22,198 bases of DNA from positions 1-22,198 of the forward strand of contig CAZHZT010000095.1 in assembly GCA_964537285.1 (NCBI GenBank), given 5' to 3'. Source of the DNA: CAZHZT01 sp964537285. Lineage in GTDB: Bacteria; Bacteroidota; Bacteroidia; Chitinophagales; Saprospiraceae. The position numbers and the translations under genes were made by a program. Position 1 is the stretch's first letter. Each line of letters opens with the position of its first letter. The notes beneath the pieces were generated by a model. That model was given only the letters and a program-made list of their open reading frames with translations, did not search any database and had not been told where the DNA came from. Below, in pieces: positions 15,084 through 22,198 of this stretch.

Positions 15084-16811
15084 ATGGCAAAACTCCTTTC
15101 TTTTTTATCCTTTCTTTTGATGACCTCCCTTCTGTTAGGGCAAGGTTCTCTTATCCCATTGCGCAACCCAGCGTATCATATCGTCGATCGTCTTGAGGTA
15201 TTAAGCGGTCGCCCCTCCCCTATCCATTTAGCGTTGCAAGGATACCAAAGAGGTAGTGTTGCCCAATATGCCCTACAGTTGGACACCTCTTCTTTTGTAC
15301 AATCCAAACTTACTCAAAGTGATTTGGCATTTATTTTTAAAGACAACAACGAATGGCTTTTTTTGGGAGAAGATGAAAATCGATCCAATATAGAGCGGAG
15401 CCTTGAAAGCCCGCACTATTATAAAACCCAAAAGCCCATTTGGAAAGCCCTTTATAAAACCCCTGCGAATTTTTTGGAACTCAACAAACCTTCCATTCAC
15501 GTTCGGTTAAACCCCATGCTCAACAGTGGTTTAGGTTACACCCAAGAAGAAGATGAACCTTTATTTTTAAATCAAAGGGGCCTTGAATTCCGAGGACGCA
15601 TTGATGATAAAGTTTATATTTATTCCAACATAATTGAGTCCCAGGCCCGCTTTCCCAATTATGTTAATGAATATGTAGAACGTAATGATGCCTTACCCGG
15701 GAATGGTCTTATAAAAGAATATGAAAATCCAGGCCTTGGTATAACTAATGGCTATGATTTTCTCAATGCCCAAGGGTACTTTGGAATTAACATTACTCGT
15801 CATATCGGTTTGCAATTTGGGCATGGCAGGCACTTTTTGGGTCATGGTATGCGTTCCATTTTTCTCTCCGATTTTGCCAATAACTACTTTTACTTAAAGC
15901 TGAATACCCGAGTTTGGAAGTTCCACCTACAAAATATTTTTGCAGAATTAACCGGGGAAGGGAGGGATCAAATTGCTACTACAGATTTAAAAACCAAAAA
16001 ATACATTGCCGCGCATTATTTAAGCTTCAAGGTTTCGCCGGCCTTTAGCTTTGGGTTCTATGAATCGGTGGTTTTCTCCAGAAATAATCAATTTGAACTT
16101 CAGTACTTAAACCCCGTCATTTTTTATCGGTCTGTTGAAGGTGCCATTGGCAGCCCAGATAATGTAAACATTGGATTAAGCGCCAAATTAAATTTATTCA
16201 AAACAGCACAATTGTACTCCCATTTCATCATAGACGAGTTTGTATACAACGAACTCATCATCGAAAGACGCGGATGGTGGGGCAATAAATATGGCTTTCA
16301 AGCGGGCATAAAATACTTCGATGCCCTCGGTGTAGATCATTTGGATTTGCAATTGGAAGCCAACATCATTCGACCTTATACTTATACGCATAGAGATAGT
16401 GCAGCAAGCTATACTCATGATGGTCAAGCGTTAGCCCATCCATTGGGGGCCAACTTTAGAGAGGTTATCGCTTCGCTTCGGTACCAACCCCACCCCAAAT
16501 GGTTGATCAATGGCCGTTTAATGTATGCAGAAGTTGGAGAAGACGACACGAACCAAAACTGGGGGAATAATATTCTCCTTTCTTACAACACCAGAGTGAA
16601 TGATTATGGGAACGATATTGCACAAGGAGTGGAAGCAACGATTCAACTGGCAAGACTGGAGGTCTCCTATCAACTCTTTCACAATGCTTTTTTAAGTATC
16701 GAGGGGCTTTATCGAAAAAAAGACAGCCAAGATGATGCACGCGATCTGGAAACCTTATTCGTGCGAGGAACCTTTAGGCTCAACTTTCCCTATCAACCAT
16801 TAGACTTTTAA
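15084..16811 (+). CDS. Capsule assembly Wzi/RemB-like outer-membrane protein
   Basis: This 575-residue protein looks like a Wzi-family beta-barrel that helps hold capsule at the surface. In Flavobacteria the related RemB is linked to gliding. The N-terminal signal peptide (MAKLLSFLSFLLMTSLLLGQG) is followed by an extracytoplasmic region and many alternating strands. Family segments include FGHGRHFLGHGMRSIFLSD near residue 247, LQYLNPVIFYRSVEGAIGSP near 337 and WWGNKYGFQAGIKY near 393. It ends with an aromatic final strand (GTFRLNFPYQPLDF), as outer-membrane barrels do. ATG 15063 is in frame, but 15084 gives a cleaner signal peptide. The gene is the cargo between two direct repeats and interrupts the normal wzc-to-exporter junction. 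Confidence 0.87.
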   Translation: MAKLLSFLSFLLMTSLLLGQGSLIPLRNPAYHIVDRLEVLSGRPSPIHLALQGYQRGSVAQYALQLDTSSFVQSKLTQSDLAFIFKDNNEWLFLGEDENRSNIERSLESPHYYKTQKPIWKALYKTPANFLELNKPSIHVRLNPMLNSGLGYTQEEDEPLFLNQRGLEFRGRIDDKVYIYSNIIESQARFPNYVNEYVERNDALPGNGLIKEYENPGLGITNGYDFLNAQGYFGINITRHIGLQFGHGRHFLGHGMRSIFLSDFANNYFYLKLNTRVWKFHLQNIFAELTGEGRDQIATTDLKTKKYIAAHYLSFKVSPAFSFGFYESVVFSRNNQFELQYLNPVIFYRSVEGAIGSPDNVNIGLSAKLNLFKTAQLYSHFIIDEFVYNELIIERRGWWGNKYGFQAGIKYFDALGVDHLDLQLEANIIRPYTYTHRDSAASYTHDGQALAHPLGANFREVIASLRYQPHPKWLINGRLMYAEVGEDDTNQNWGNNILLSYNTRVNDYGNDIAQGVEATIQLARLEVSYQLFHNAFLSIEGLYRKKDSQDDARDLETLFVRGTFRLNFPYQPLDF

Positions 16812-16880
16812 GTAATTCACGGAGACGGTCTAAAATAATCTCTAATGCAGCTTAATTTTGCAACTTACTTGGAATATTTA

Positions 16881-17146
16881 GGTGCCCCCCCGGTGAGAGC
16901 CGTATCGGATGTGTATACGATTGAGCAATTCATAGATATCAGTTTATTTGTTATTCGTTTTAACTATTCTAACACTCGATCTCTTGAACTTGCCAATAGC
17001 ATACAAAAGGAAGGAAAACTGCAGAACATAGCTACCGTATTCAATGAGGTGAAATCTATAGGGGATATGGGCGTGTATATGGGTATGGGTACTATGAAGA
17101 GGATAAGAAGAAGTTTAGTTTATTTAAAAAGCGTGATAAGAATTAA
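16881..17146 (+). pseudogene. Truncated, frameshifted 3' fragment of a second wzc allele
   Basis: The encoded GAPPVRAVSDVYTIEQF, LFVIRFNYSNTRSLELAN and VFNEVKS segments align with the kinase end of the full Wzc (APPVGAVSDAYSMEEF and following). The Walker A and A' motifs and everything before them are absent. Identity is only moderate until the tail, then almost exact. A frameshift near the glycine/tyrosine tract moves the open frame off the EEDKKKFSLF tail. An open frame starting at 16845 and running to 17231 is therefore a composite of remnant and spacer, not a real protein. It derives from a different wzc allele. Confidence 0.87.
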
Positions 17147-17273
17147 TTTTTTTACTGTAAACATTTCGTTTCCCGTTAACCCTTCACCGTTTATCGTTAT
17201 AAAAGATGTCCTACTTTTTTTATTTCTATAGAATTTACAACAAATACCTTTCCAATAAGGTATGGTTACTATT
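17082..17273. repeat. Direct repeat, right copy (wzc end to ABC start)
   Basis: This is nearly identical to 14460-14645, including the kinase tail codons, the acatttcgtt spacer and the first codons of the exporter. Differences are a few substitutions and a short insertion in the AACGG-type tract at 17167-17197. Confidence 0.88.
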
Positions 17274-18978
17274 GTTGCTTACCGTTTTGGTCGCTTTTGC
17301 GGATGGTTTAGGCATCTCTTTGCTTTTACCTTTATTACAAAGCCTTGAGGTCAGCCAGGATACTCAAGCCGATAATTTTCTGTTTCAAATTACGGATTTT
17401 TTAGGCATTACAGGTTCTTTGACGGGTATCTTAGCCCTTATGTTCAGTATTTTTCTCTTCAAAGCCCTTCTTAAATTTGGAACAGGTTACTATCAAAGTA
17501 GCCTGTATAAAGAGTTGTACCGATACCTGAAAATCAATTTTTACAGCGCTATTTTAAAAGTAGATTATCAATATTTTACAAAGCGCAATGCAGGGTATTT
17601 TATCACTGTAATGCAACAACATACGAATAGGCTCATCAGGTCATTCAATCTTTATATTTTATTAGTAACGGCTATGATTATGGCCGCGTCCTATCTGATA
17701 ATCGCTGCTTTAATCTCCTGGCAGGTTTCTTTAATGGCTGTCGTTTTAGGTGCTGTCATATTGGGTCTATTGACTTTTGTGAATCGCTATGTTCGAAAGC
17801 TTTCCCAGAAAATATCCCAGGAAGAAACCCATATGAGCCATATCGCTATTCAGGCCTTGCATGCTTTTAAGTATATCATCTCCACTGCCTCTTATCGCCC
17901 CATTCAAAAACAATATGAAAATAGTATTTACAAGCTCACGGGCTTGCAATTTAATAATCAACTAGCTGGTGCTCTTACCAACTCCTTGCAAGAGCTGTTT
18001 GCCGTTAGCTTGTTGATCGCCATGATCATAATTGAAGTAGTGGTATTGGGGTACCCTATAAGCGCCGTATTTGTAGTATTGCTATTGTTCTACCGAGGCG
18101 TGAATCAGATGATTAGTATTCAAAAAAACTGGCAAAGTGTTATAGCAAACCACGGTTTTGTGGAATCGGTAGATAAGGAGTTAGAGCTCATGAAAAAATA
18201 TAAGGCTCCCAATGGTGAAAAAACGTTTGATAATCTCAATACTGGAACAGCTCTACAATTGGAAAAAGTTTTTTTTTATTATAAAGATGCAGAGGAAGCC
18301 ACAATTCACGATATATCTCTAAAGGTTTTTCAAAATACTACTGTGGCTTTTGTAGGACCCTCAGGCGCCGGAAAAACAACACTGGTAGATTTGATAACCG
18401 GTTTACTTGTTCCTCAATCTGGAACTATTCTCATCGAAGAGACGCCCCTCAAGGATCTCATGCAGGATTCCTGGCGCGAGCACATTGGCTATGTCTCCCA
18501 AGATTTGACCATTTTCGACGATACCATCGCTCAAAACATCACCCTTTTTGATCAAGATGCAGACTTTGAGAACATCGAAAATGCTGCACAAATGGCCTGT
18601 GCTCACGAATTTATCCAGGAACTCCCGGATGGCTATCAAACCCGCATCGGAGAAAAGGGCGTTCGACTTTCTGGTGGACAAAAACAGCGTTTATTTATTG
18701 CCCGGGAATTGTACAAAAACCCCAAACTCTTGATTCTTGATGAAGCGACTAGTGCCTTGGATTCAAAATCGGAACGCTACATTCAGCAAAGCATCGATAA
18801 CCTAAAAGGTAAAATGACCGTAATTATTATTGCTCATAGGTTAGCTACCATCAAAAACGTAGATAAAATTTATGTTTTGGATAAGGGAGCTTTAATTGAG
18901 GAGGGGTCTTTTGAAGAATTGATGAACGGAAACAACCAAAGTCAATTTGCAAAAATGGTGGAATTACAAGCACTCTAG
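17206..18978 (+). CDS. MsbA/PglK-type ABC exporter (fused permease and ATPase)
   Basis: This 590-residue half-transporter probably flips a lipid-linked glycan or lipid across the inner membrane. The N-terminal half has about six hydrophobic helices between residues 15 and 310. The ATPase half carries Walker A GPSGAGKTTL from residue 384, the signature LSGGQKQR from 488, Walker B LLILDEATSALD from 508 and the H-loop histidine near 544. Two would form the working dimer. The fused layout is that of MsbA or PglK, not the two-subunit Wzm/Wzt system of classical ABC-dependent capsules. Its first 22 codons are duplicated at 14578. As no Wzx flippase is in view, it may take that role here, but this is inference. 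Confidence 0.93.
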   Translation: MSYFFYFYRIYNKYLSNKVWLLLLLTVLVAFADGLGISLLLPLLQSLEVSQDTQADNFLFQITDFLGITGSLTGILALMFSIFLFKALLKFGTGYYQSSLYKELYRYLKINFYSAILKVDYQYFTKRNAGYFITVMQQHTNRLIRSFNLYILLVTAMIMAASYLIIAALISWQVSLMAVVLGAVILGLLTFVNRYVRKLSQKISQEETHMSHIAIQALHAFKYIISTASYRPIQKQYENSIYKLTGLQFNNQLAGALTNSLQELFAVSLLIAMIIIEVVVLGYPISAVFVVLLLFYRGVNQMISIQKNWQSVIANHGFVESVDKELELMKKYKAPNGEKTFDNLNTGTALQLEKVFFYYKDAEEATIHDISLKVFQNTTVAFVGPSGAGKTTLVDLITGLLVPQSGTILIEETPLKDLMQDSWREHIGYVSQDLTIFDDTIAQNITLFDQDADFENIENAAQMACAHEFIQELPDGYQTRIGEKGVRLSGGQKQRLFIARELYKNPKLLILDEATSALDSKSERYIQQSIDNLKGKMTVIIIAHRLATIKNVDKIYVLDKGALIEEGSFEELMNGNNQSQFAKMVELQAL

Positions 18979-19515
18979 AATAAGAGGATAATTTAGCAAT
19001 GTTTTTCAATCAAGCATCAGTCGCATAATAAAATCTCATGGACTTAAGAATCCCGTTAATAAATATCAATATTTCCATAAGCCGAAAAAAAAGTTTTTCC
19101 TCCAAAATCTATAATAAAAACTACAACAAAGTCTTTGTAATCGGATTCAACAAAACCGGAACAACCACTTTAAAGAAGACCCTCTCCTCTTTTGGCCTTA
19201 AAGTGGGTAATCAAGTTGCAGCCGAAGTGCTAACCGAAGATTGGAGTAAATACAAAAAAGCAGATAGAATAATTAGATATTGTCATACAGCAGATGCTTT
19301 TCAGGACCTTCCTTTTTCAAAACCAAAATTGTACGAAGACCTAGACCAAGCTTTTCCCAATTCCCGATTTATTTTAACCATAAGAGATACTCCAGAACAA
19401 TGGTTCCAATCCTTGGTGAACTATTATACTAAAAAGTTTTCAACCACTAATCTACCCCCTACCGAAAAAGATTTAGCCAATGCCACTTATCGATACAAAG
19501 GATTTTTGCTGGATA

Positions 19516-19523
19516 TTTTTTTT
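19516..19523 (+). repeat. T8 homopolymer causing the sulfotransferase frameshift
   Basis: Eight consecutive T break the frame; nine would restore the family-like downstream sequence. It could be a slipped-strand (phase-variable) site, a decay mutation or a sequencing error. Confidence 0.65.
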
Positions 19524-19582
19524 CCTTTTACAATTACCCAGAAACTTCTTTATACTCACCAACTGAATACAAGGAAATGTAT

Positions 19583-19591
19583 AAACAACAT
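19583..19591. repeat. Target-site duplication, left copy
   Basis: AAACAACAT directly precedes the left end of the insertion sequence and is repeated exactly after its right end, proving a transposition event inside the sulfotransferase gene. Confidence 0.93.
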
Positions 19592-19610
19592 CAGTAGTGT
19601 CCGGTTATAA

Positions 19611-20522
19611 TTAGAACATTTTCAATTGGTTAGGAATAGGGGGGTCAGGGTTTTTGGATTCTAAATTCATAAATAATTGATTTACAGGTGTTTTATCAAG
19701 TGCCGAGACACTCAAGGTTTGTAATATTTCATTCAAAGAATGTTTAATTTGCAATCGAAATTTCAATATTGCCACCAGCACAAAGGTGCACACGGCAATC
19801 CAAATTTGGGTTTTGACAGCGTTGGAACTTTCTCCCCAGAACTTTTTTATGCGTAAGTGTTGCTTGATCCATTTGAAAAAGATCTCTACTTTCCATCGAT
19901 TGATGTATAAGATGACGATTTGTAGAGCTTCTGCTTCCCAATTATTGGTCAGATACACATACGTTTTATCATGTTGTTTGTCGTAATACTTGATTCGGCG
20001 AAGTCGTTGCGGATAATCTTTGATGGCATAAAAGTTTTTGAGTCGAATGGTTTGATCACATATCAAACCGGTAGATTTATCTACTTTAGCTGAATAAATT
20101 CGCTCAAATGCCAGGTTATCTTTGGCACGTATGACAAAATAGGCACCAGCCTGGTGGATTTTGTACAAACGCTGCCAGTCAACATACCCTCGGTCCATGA
20201 CGTAAAAAGCATTTGCTTCAAATTCAAGTATATCAAGTACATTGACATCATGAACGCTTCCTTGTGTTATATGGATAAAACAGGGGATCTCACACTTCAC
20301 ATCCAGCAAGGTGTGAAGCTTTATGGCTGCTTTATGCCTACGGAATTTTGCCCACCAGAAAACATTCAGGCACAGTTCAATAGTCGTAGAGTCTAAAGCA
20401 TAAACGACATTGTACAAATCGATGGTCATTTCCTGGTCGCTTTGGCATAATGAACGAGCTTGCATGATCAGTTTTTGGGCAAATTCAGCATAAATACGCC
20501 AATCGCGTTTTTCCATTGGCAT
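19611..20522 (-). CDS. IS4-family transposase, catalytic part
   Basis: This 303-residue segment holds the DDE nuclease core. The first catalytic aspartate is in YALDSTTIELCLNVFWW, the second in FYVMDRGYVDWQRL. The glutamate lies in YINRWKVEIFFKWIK, which matches the Y-2-R-3-E-6-K signature of IS4 transposases exactly. Its apparent ATG at 20522 is an artefact of the frameshift, since the real start is the N-terminal part at 20778. Removing one base near 20505 would give one 388-residue protein. It ends 19 bases from the left end of the element. The active-site residues are all present. Confidence 0.9.
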   Translation of the reverse strand: MPMEKRDWRIYAEFAQKLIMQARSLCQSDQEMTIDLYNVVYALDSTTIELCLNVFWWAKFRRHKAAIKLHTLLDVKCEIPCFIHITQGSVHDVNVLDILEFEANAFYVMDRGYVDWQRLYKIHQAGAYFVIRAKDNLAFERIYSAKVDKSTGLICDQTIRLKNFYAIKDYPQRLRRIKYYDKQHDKTYVYLTNNWEAEALQIVILYINRWKVEIFFKWIKQHLRIKKFWGESSNAVKTQIWIAVCTFVLVAILKFRLQIKHSLNEILQTLSVSALDKTPVNQLFMNLESKNPDPPIPNQLKMF

Positions 20523-20778
20523 CAGCCAGGGTAGATTTTTTGACGCCCTTTGTTATGCCAAGATGATACAACTTATGCTCATGTGCTTGCAGGCAAATAA
20601 CGATTTCTCGCAAACTTTCACGATTCGTTAATTGACCAAAGCTCATGCAAAGAAATTGGTGCCAACATGTGAAATTCCGAACGCGGTAATTACCGCCATA
20701 TTTGTCAACGTAACTGTTAAACTCTTTGAAATTGATTAAGCTTATCAGTTGGGCAAAAACATATTTACCTTGATTCAT
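20485..20778 (-). CDS. IS4-family transposase, N-terminal part (DUF4372)
   Basis: The first 91 or so residues (from MNQGKYVFAQLISLINF) form the DUF4372 helical domain found at the front of this IS4 subgroup. They run up to KKSTLADAN. There an extra base in the sequence ATGGAAAAACGC moves reading out of frame, and translation stops after six more residues. The expected continuation, KRDWRIYAEF, is found in the overlapping frame. A programmed shift would have to be +1 on an A-run, which is not known for IS4, so a mutation or base-call error is more likely. Confidence 0.88.
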   Translation of the reverse strand: MNQGKYVFAQLISLINFKEFNSYVDKYGGNYRVRNFTCWHQFLCMSFGQLTNRESLREIVICLQAHEHKLYHLGITKGVKKSTLADANGKTRLAYLC

Positions 20779-20911
20779 TAGCTACCCTCTTTTGGGAGCT
20801 AAGTTGAGAGAACCTTCGGGCAATTCAAATCGTTTCCGAAGAAAACCTCTGTAAATGACTGAATATTAATATAGTTATAAACGTTTTTATTTCTTTAACC
20901 GGACACTACTG

Positions 20912-20920
20912 AAACAACAT
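20912..20920. repeat. Target-site duplication, right copy
   Basis: AAACAACAT directly follows the right end of the IS4-family element and matches the left copy exactly. Confidence 0.93.
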
Positions 20921-21055
20921 ATCAATGAAATAGAAACTTATTTCAAAAACAGGCCTAAAGACCTCCTTAAAATAAATGTAAGCCGCAAAGATGATTTTAA
21001 AAGACTTTGTGACTTTTTAAATGTAGAAACCAACTTACTTGATTTCCCCTGGTAA
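20921..21055 (+). pseudogene. Sulfotransferase, 3' part beyond the insertion
   Basis: These 45 codons encode INEIETYFKNRPKDLLKI and end LCDFLNVETNLLDFPW. This fits the C-terminal helix and final region of small sulfotransferases (a YF.RP.DLL pattern followed by a Cys-x-Phe-Leu helix). Joining it to the upstream piece across one target duplication places it in the frame that reads TEYKEMYKQH, not the frame of the visible upstream open frame. That is how the separate T-run frameshift is revealed. The aminotransferase starts 14 bases after its stop codon. Confidence 0.83.
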
Positions 21056-21069
21056 AATAAAACACAAAA

Positions 21070-22149
21070 ATGATTCCCGTAACCAAACCATTTCTACCGC
21101 CAAAAGAAAAATTCGATGGCTACATCAATGCTGTGTGGCAGCGCAATTGGCTGACTAACAATGGTCCATTGGTAAATGAATTGGAACTGAAGTTAAAAGA
21201 ATATTTAAATTTAGATCATTTATTATATCTTTCCAATGGCACCATTGCCCTCCAAATAGCTATTAAAGCTTTGGAGCTAAAAGGTGAAATCATCACTACC
21301 CCATTTTCTTATATTGCTACTACAAGTAGTATTGTTTGGGAAGGATGCATCCCTGTTTTTGTTGATATCCATCCTGATACCTTTAATATAGATCCAACAA
21401 AAATTGAGCAGGCCATAAACGAAAACACTTCAGCTATTTTAGCAACGCACGTTTACGGAAACCCTTGTGATATTGAAGCAATCGATGAAATCGCTCAAAA
21501 ACACAACCTGAAAGTCATTTATGATGCTGCCCATTGTTTCGGAACAACTTACAAAGGAAAATCCGTATTTGAGTTTGGAGATATCAGCACGGTAAGCTTT
21601 CATGCTACCAAGCTTTTTCACACCATTGAAGGTGGAGCAATAATCACCAAAGAACCTGAATTGTTAAAACGCATGGCTTATATGCGTAATTTCGGGCATG
21701 ATGGGCCTGTCAATTATAATGGTGTCGGGATAAACGGGAAAAACTCTGAGTTTCATGCTGCTATGGGCTTGTGTAACCTAGAATACGCTGACCAAATAAT
21801 TGAAAAACGAAAATCAGATCATGAAAGATACAATTATTGGCTTGATAAATTGAATCTTAAAAAACCAATGATCGCCAAGGAAACAAATTTTAATGGTGCT
21901 TATTATCCTATTGTATTTGAGAGCAAAAAACAATGCGAAAAAGTATTGGAAAGCTTGAAAAGGCGAGAAATTTTCCCCAGACGCTATTTTTACCCTATAC
22001 TATCTAACGTCAGCTATGTGCAAAATAAAGAATTAACGATAGCAAAGGAAATATCAGAAAGCGTTTTGTGCTTACCGTTGTTTTTTCAGATTTCTGCAGA
22101 GGAAATAGACATGATTTGTAGAGTCATTCTGAGAACAATAAAGTACTAG
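21070..22149 (+). CDS. DegT/DnrJ/EryC1-family sugar aminotransferase
   Basis: This PLP enzyme likely transfers an amino group to a nucleotide-linked keto-deoxy sugar. The 359-residue length is normal for the group. NWLTNNGPLVNELE near residue 26 and LSNGTIALQIAI near 54 are the cofactor-phosphate and N-terminal signatures. VIYDAAHCFG holds the PLP-ring aspartate at 152. FHATKLFHTIEGGAI holds the Schiff-base lysine at 181. The pattern is closest to enzymes acting on dTDP-4-keto-6-deoxy sugars, such as VioA or FdtB, but the substrate cannot be fixed from sequence. It sits tightly behind the broken sulfotransferase and opens what is probably a further sugar-synthesis segment beyond the window. 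Confidence 0.93.
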   Translation: MIPVTKPFLPPKEKFDGYINAVWQRNWLTNNGPLVNELELKLKEYLNLDHLLYLSNGTIALQIAIKALELKGEIITTPFSYIATTSSIVWEGCIPVFVDIHPDTFNIDPTKIEQAINENTSAILATHVYGNPCDIEAIDEIAQKHNLKVIYDAAHCFGTTYKGKSVFEFGDISTVSFHATKLFHTIEGGAIITKEPELLKRMAYMRNFGHDGPVNYNGVGINGKNSEFHAAMGLCNLEYADQIIEKRKSDHERYNYWLDKLNLKKPMIAKETNFNGAYYPIVFESKKQCEKVLESLKRREIFPRRYFYPILSNVSYVQNKELTIAKEISESVLCLPLFFQISAEEIDMICRVILRTIKY

Positions 22150-22155
22150 TGCTTT

Positions 22156-22179
22156 AAATTATAAATAGTTCTATAATTT
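22156..22179 (+). terminator. Weak AT-only hairpin after the aminotransferase
   Basis: AAATTATA and TATAATTT pair around an 8-base loop. The stem has no G-C pairs, so termination would be weak at best. The following ttctttgacataaaa might be the start of a promoter, but the window ends there. Confidence 0.22.
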
Positions 22180-22198
22180 TCCGTTCTTTGACATAAAA

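Larger units (their letters stand above)
19038..19610 (+). pseudogene. Sulfotransferase, 5' part (frameshifted and IS-interrupted)
   Basis: The protein starts like a PAPS-dependent sulfotransferase of the Sulfotransfer_4 kind. The PAPS-binding loop NKTGTTTL is at residues 38-45, and the 3'-phosphate motif RFILTIRDTPEQW is near 110, with Arg116 and Asp117. After residue 162 the frame is wrong. A run of eight T at 19516-19523 would need nine T to restore the frame. It would then read SFYNYPETSLYSPTEYKEMY and continue into the piece beyond the insertion sequence. The open frame ends at 19610 inside the IS4-family element, which entered at 19592. With both lesions repaired, the gene would encode about 229 residues. 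Its partner pathway, CysCDN, is in the same locus. Confidence 0.85.
19592..20911. mobile_element. IS4-family insertion sequence (1320 bp)
   Basis: The element is bounded by a perfect 16-bp terminal inverted repeat starting CAGTAGTGTCCGGTTA at 19592, with its complement ending at 20911. A 9-bp duplication (AAACAACAT) flanks it on both sides. It carries a DUF4372 plus DDE transposase on the minus strand, disabled by a one-base frameshift. The intact ends and exact target duplication indicate a recent insertion. It splits the sulfotransferase gene after the codons for TEYKEMYKQH. Confidence 0.95.

Noticed and set aside
16845..17231. 128-codon open frame after the Wzi-like gene as a genuine protein
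   Set aside because: It is a composite of unrelated leader, a truncated wzc end lacking Walker A, and out-of-frame spacer; better called a pseudogene fragment.
20154..20396. Plus-strand open frame inside the insertion sequence
   Set aside because: It lies antisense within the DDE transposase core, whose family motifs are clear, and has no recognisable features.
20485..20522. Programmed frameshift joining the two transposase parts
   Set aside because: The needed shift is +1; the known IS programmed shifts are mostly -1 on A-runs and IS4 elements normally have one continuous frame.

Overview
The window looks like part of a surface-polysaccharide (capsule/exopolysaccharide) export and sulfation locus from a Bacteroidota bacterium, probably of the Saprospiraceae/Lewinella kind. 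This assignment is an inference. It rests on the UpxY-type NusG paralogue, a RemB/Wzi-like barrel protein, split CysD/CysN sulfate activation with a DUF2061 partner, AT-rich spacers without clear Shine-Dalgarno sites, and many intergenic inverted repeats. All host genes lie on the + strand. Only the insertion-sequence transposase and an IS1 remnant lie on the - strand. There are no rRNA or tRNA genes and no CRISPR array.

Layout. (1) 280-2918: sugar acetyltransferase, nucleotide-sugar dehydrogenase and UpxY-like antiterminator. (2) 3121-7227: sulfate activation block: DUF2061 membrane protein, CysC joined in frame to a four-helix-bundle (S23/IVP) domain, CysD, a short DUF4870 protein and CysN. 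Its junctions are packed with AACGGNN heptamer repeats in both orientations. (3) 7378-9906: an AAA_14/DUF4143 ATPase with a palindrome over its start codon, a CpsB/YwqE-type PHP phosphatase and a small retropepsin-like protein. (4) 9914-14524: UDP-glucuronate-type epimerase, Wza-like export lipoprotein and Wzc-like tyrosine kinase with a (Gly-Tyr)10 tail. (5) 14525-17205: a mosaic insertion made of a truncated 5' copy of the following ABC transporter, an IS1 insA remnant, a Wzi/RemB-like barrel gene and a truncated, diverged, frameshifted 3' copy of wzc. (6) 17206-22149: MsbA/PglK-type ABC exporter, a sulfotransferase gene broken by both a frameshift and an IS4-family element, and a DegT-type sugar aminotransferase.

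How it fits together. The sugar genes supply acidic and amino sugar nucleotides. CysDN plus CysC make APS and PAPS. A sulfotransferase at the far end would use PAPS to sulfate the polymer or its subunits. The ABC exporter, Wza, Wzc, the PHP phosphatase and the Wzi-like barrel would handle flipping, export, length control and surface attachment. No glycosyltransferase, polymerase or cysH is in view. That favours PAPS being made for sulfation rather than sulfur assimilation, although the rest of the genome is not seen. The only sulfotransferase visible here is inactivated.

The most notable non-gene signals are the heptamer repeats that run into coding sequence (CysC and DUF2061 ends, DUF4870 start), the direct-repeat scar around the wzi insertion, and the doubly broken sulfotransferase.
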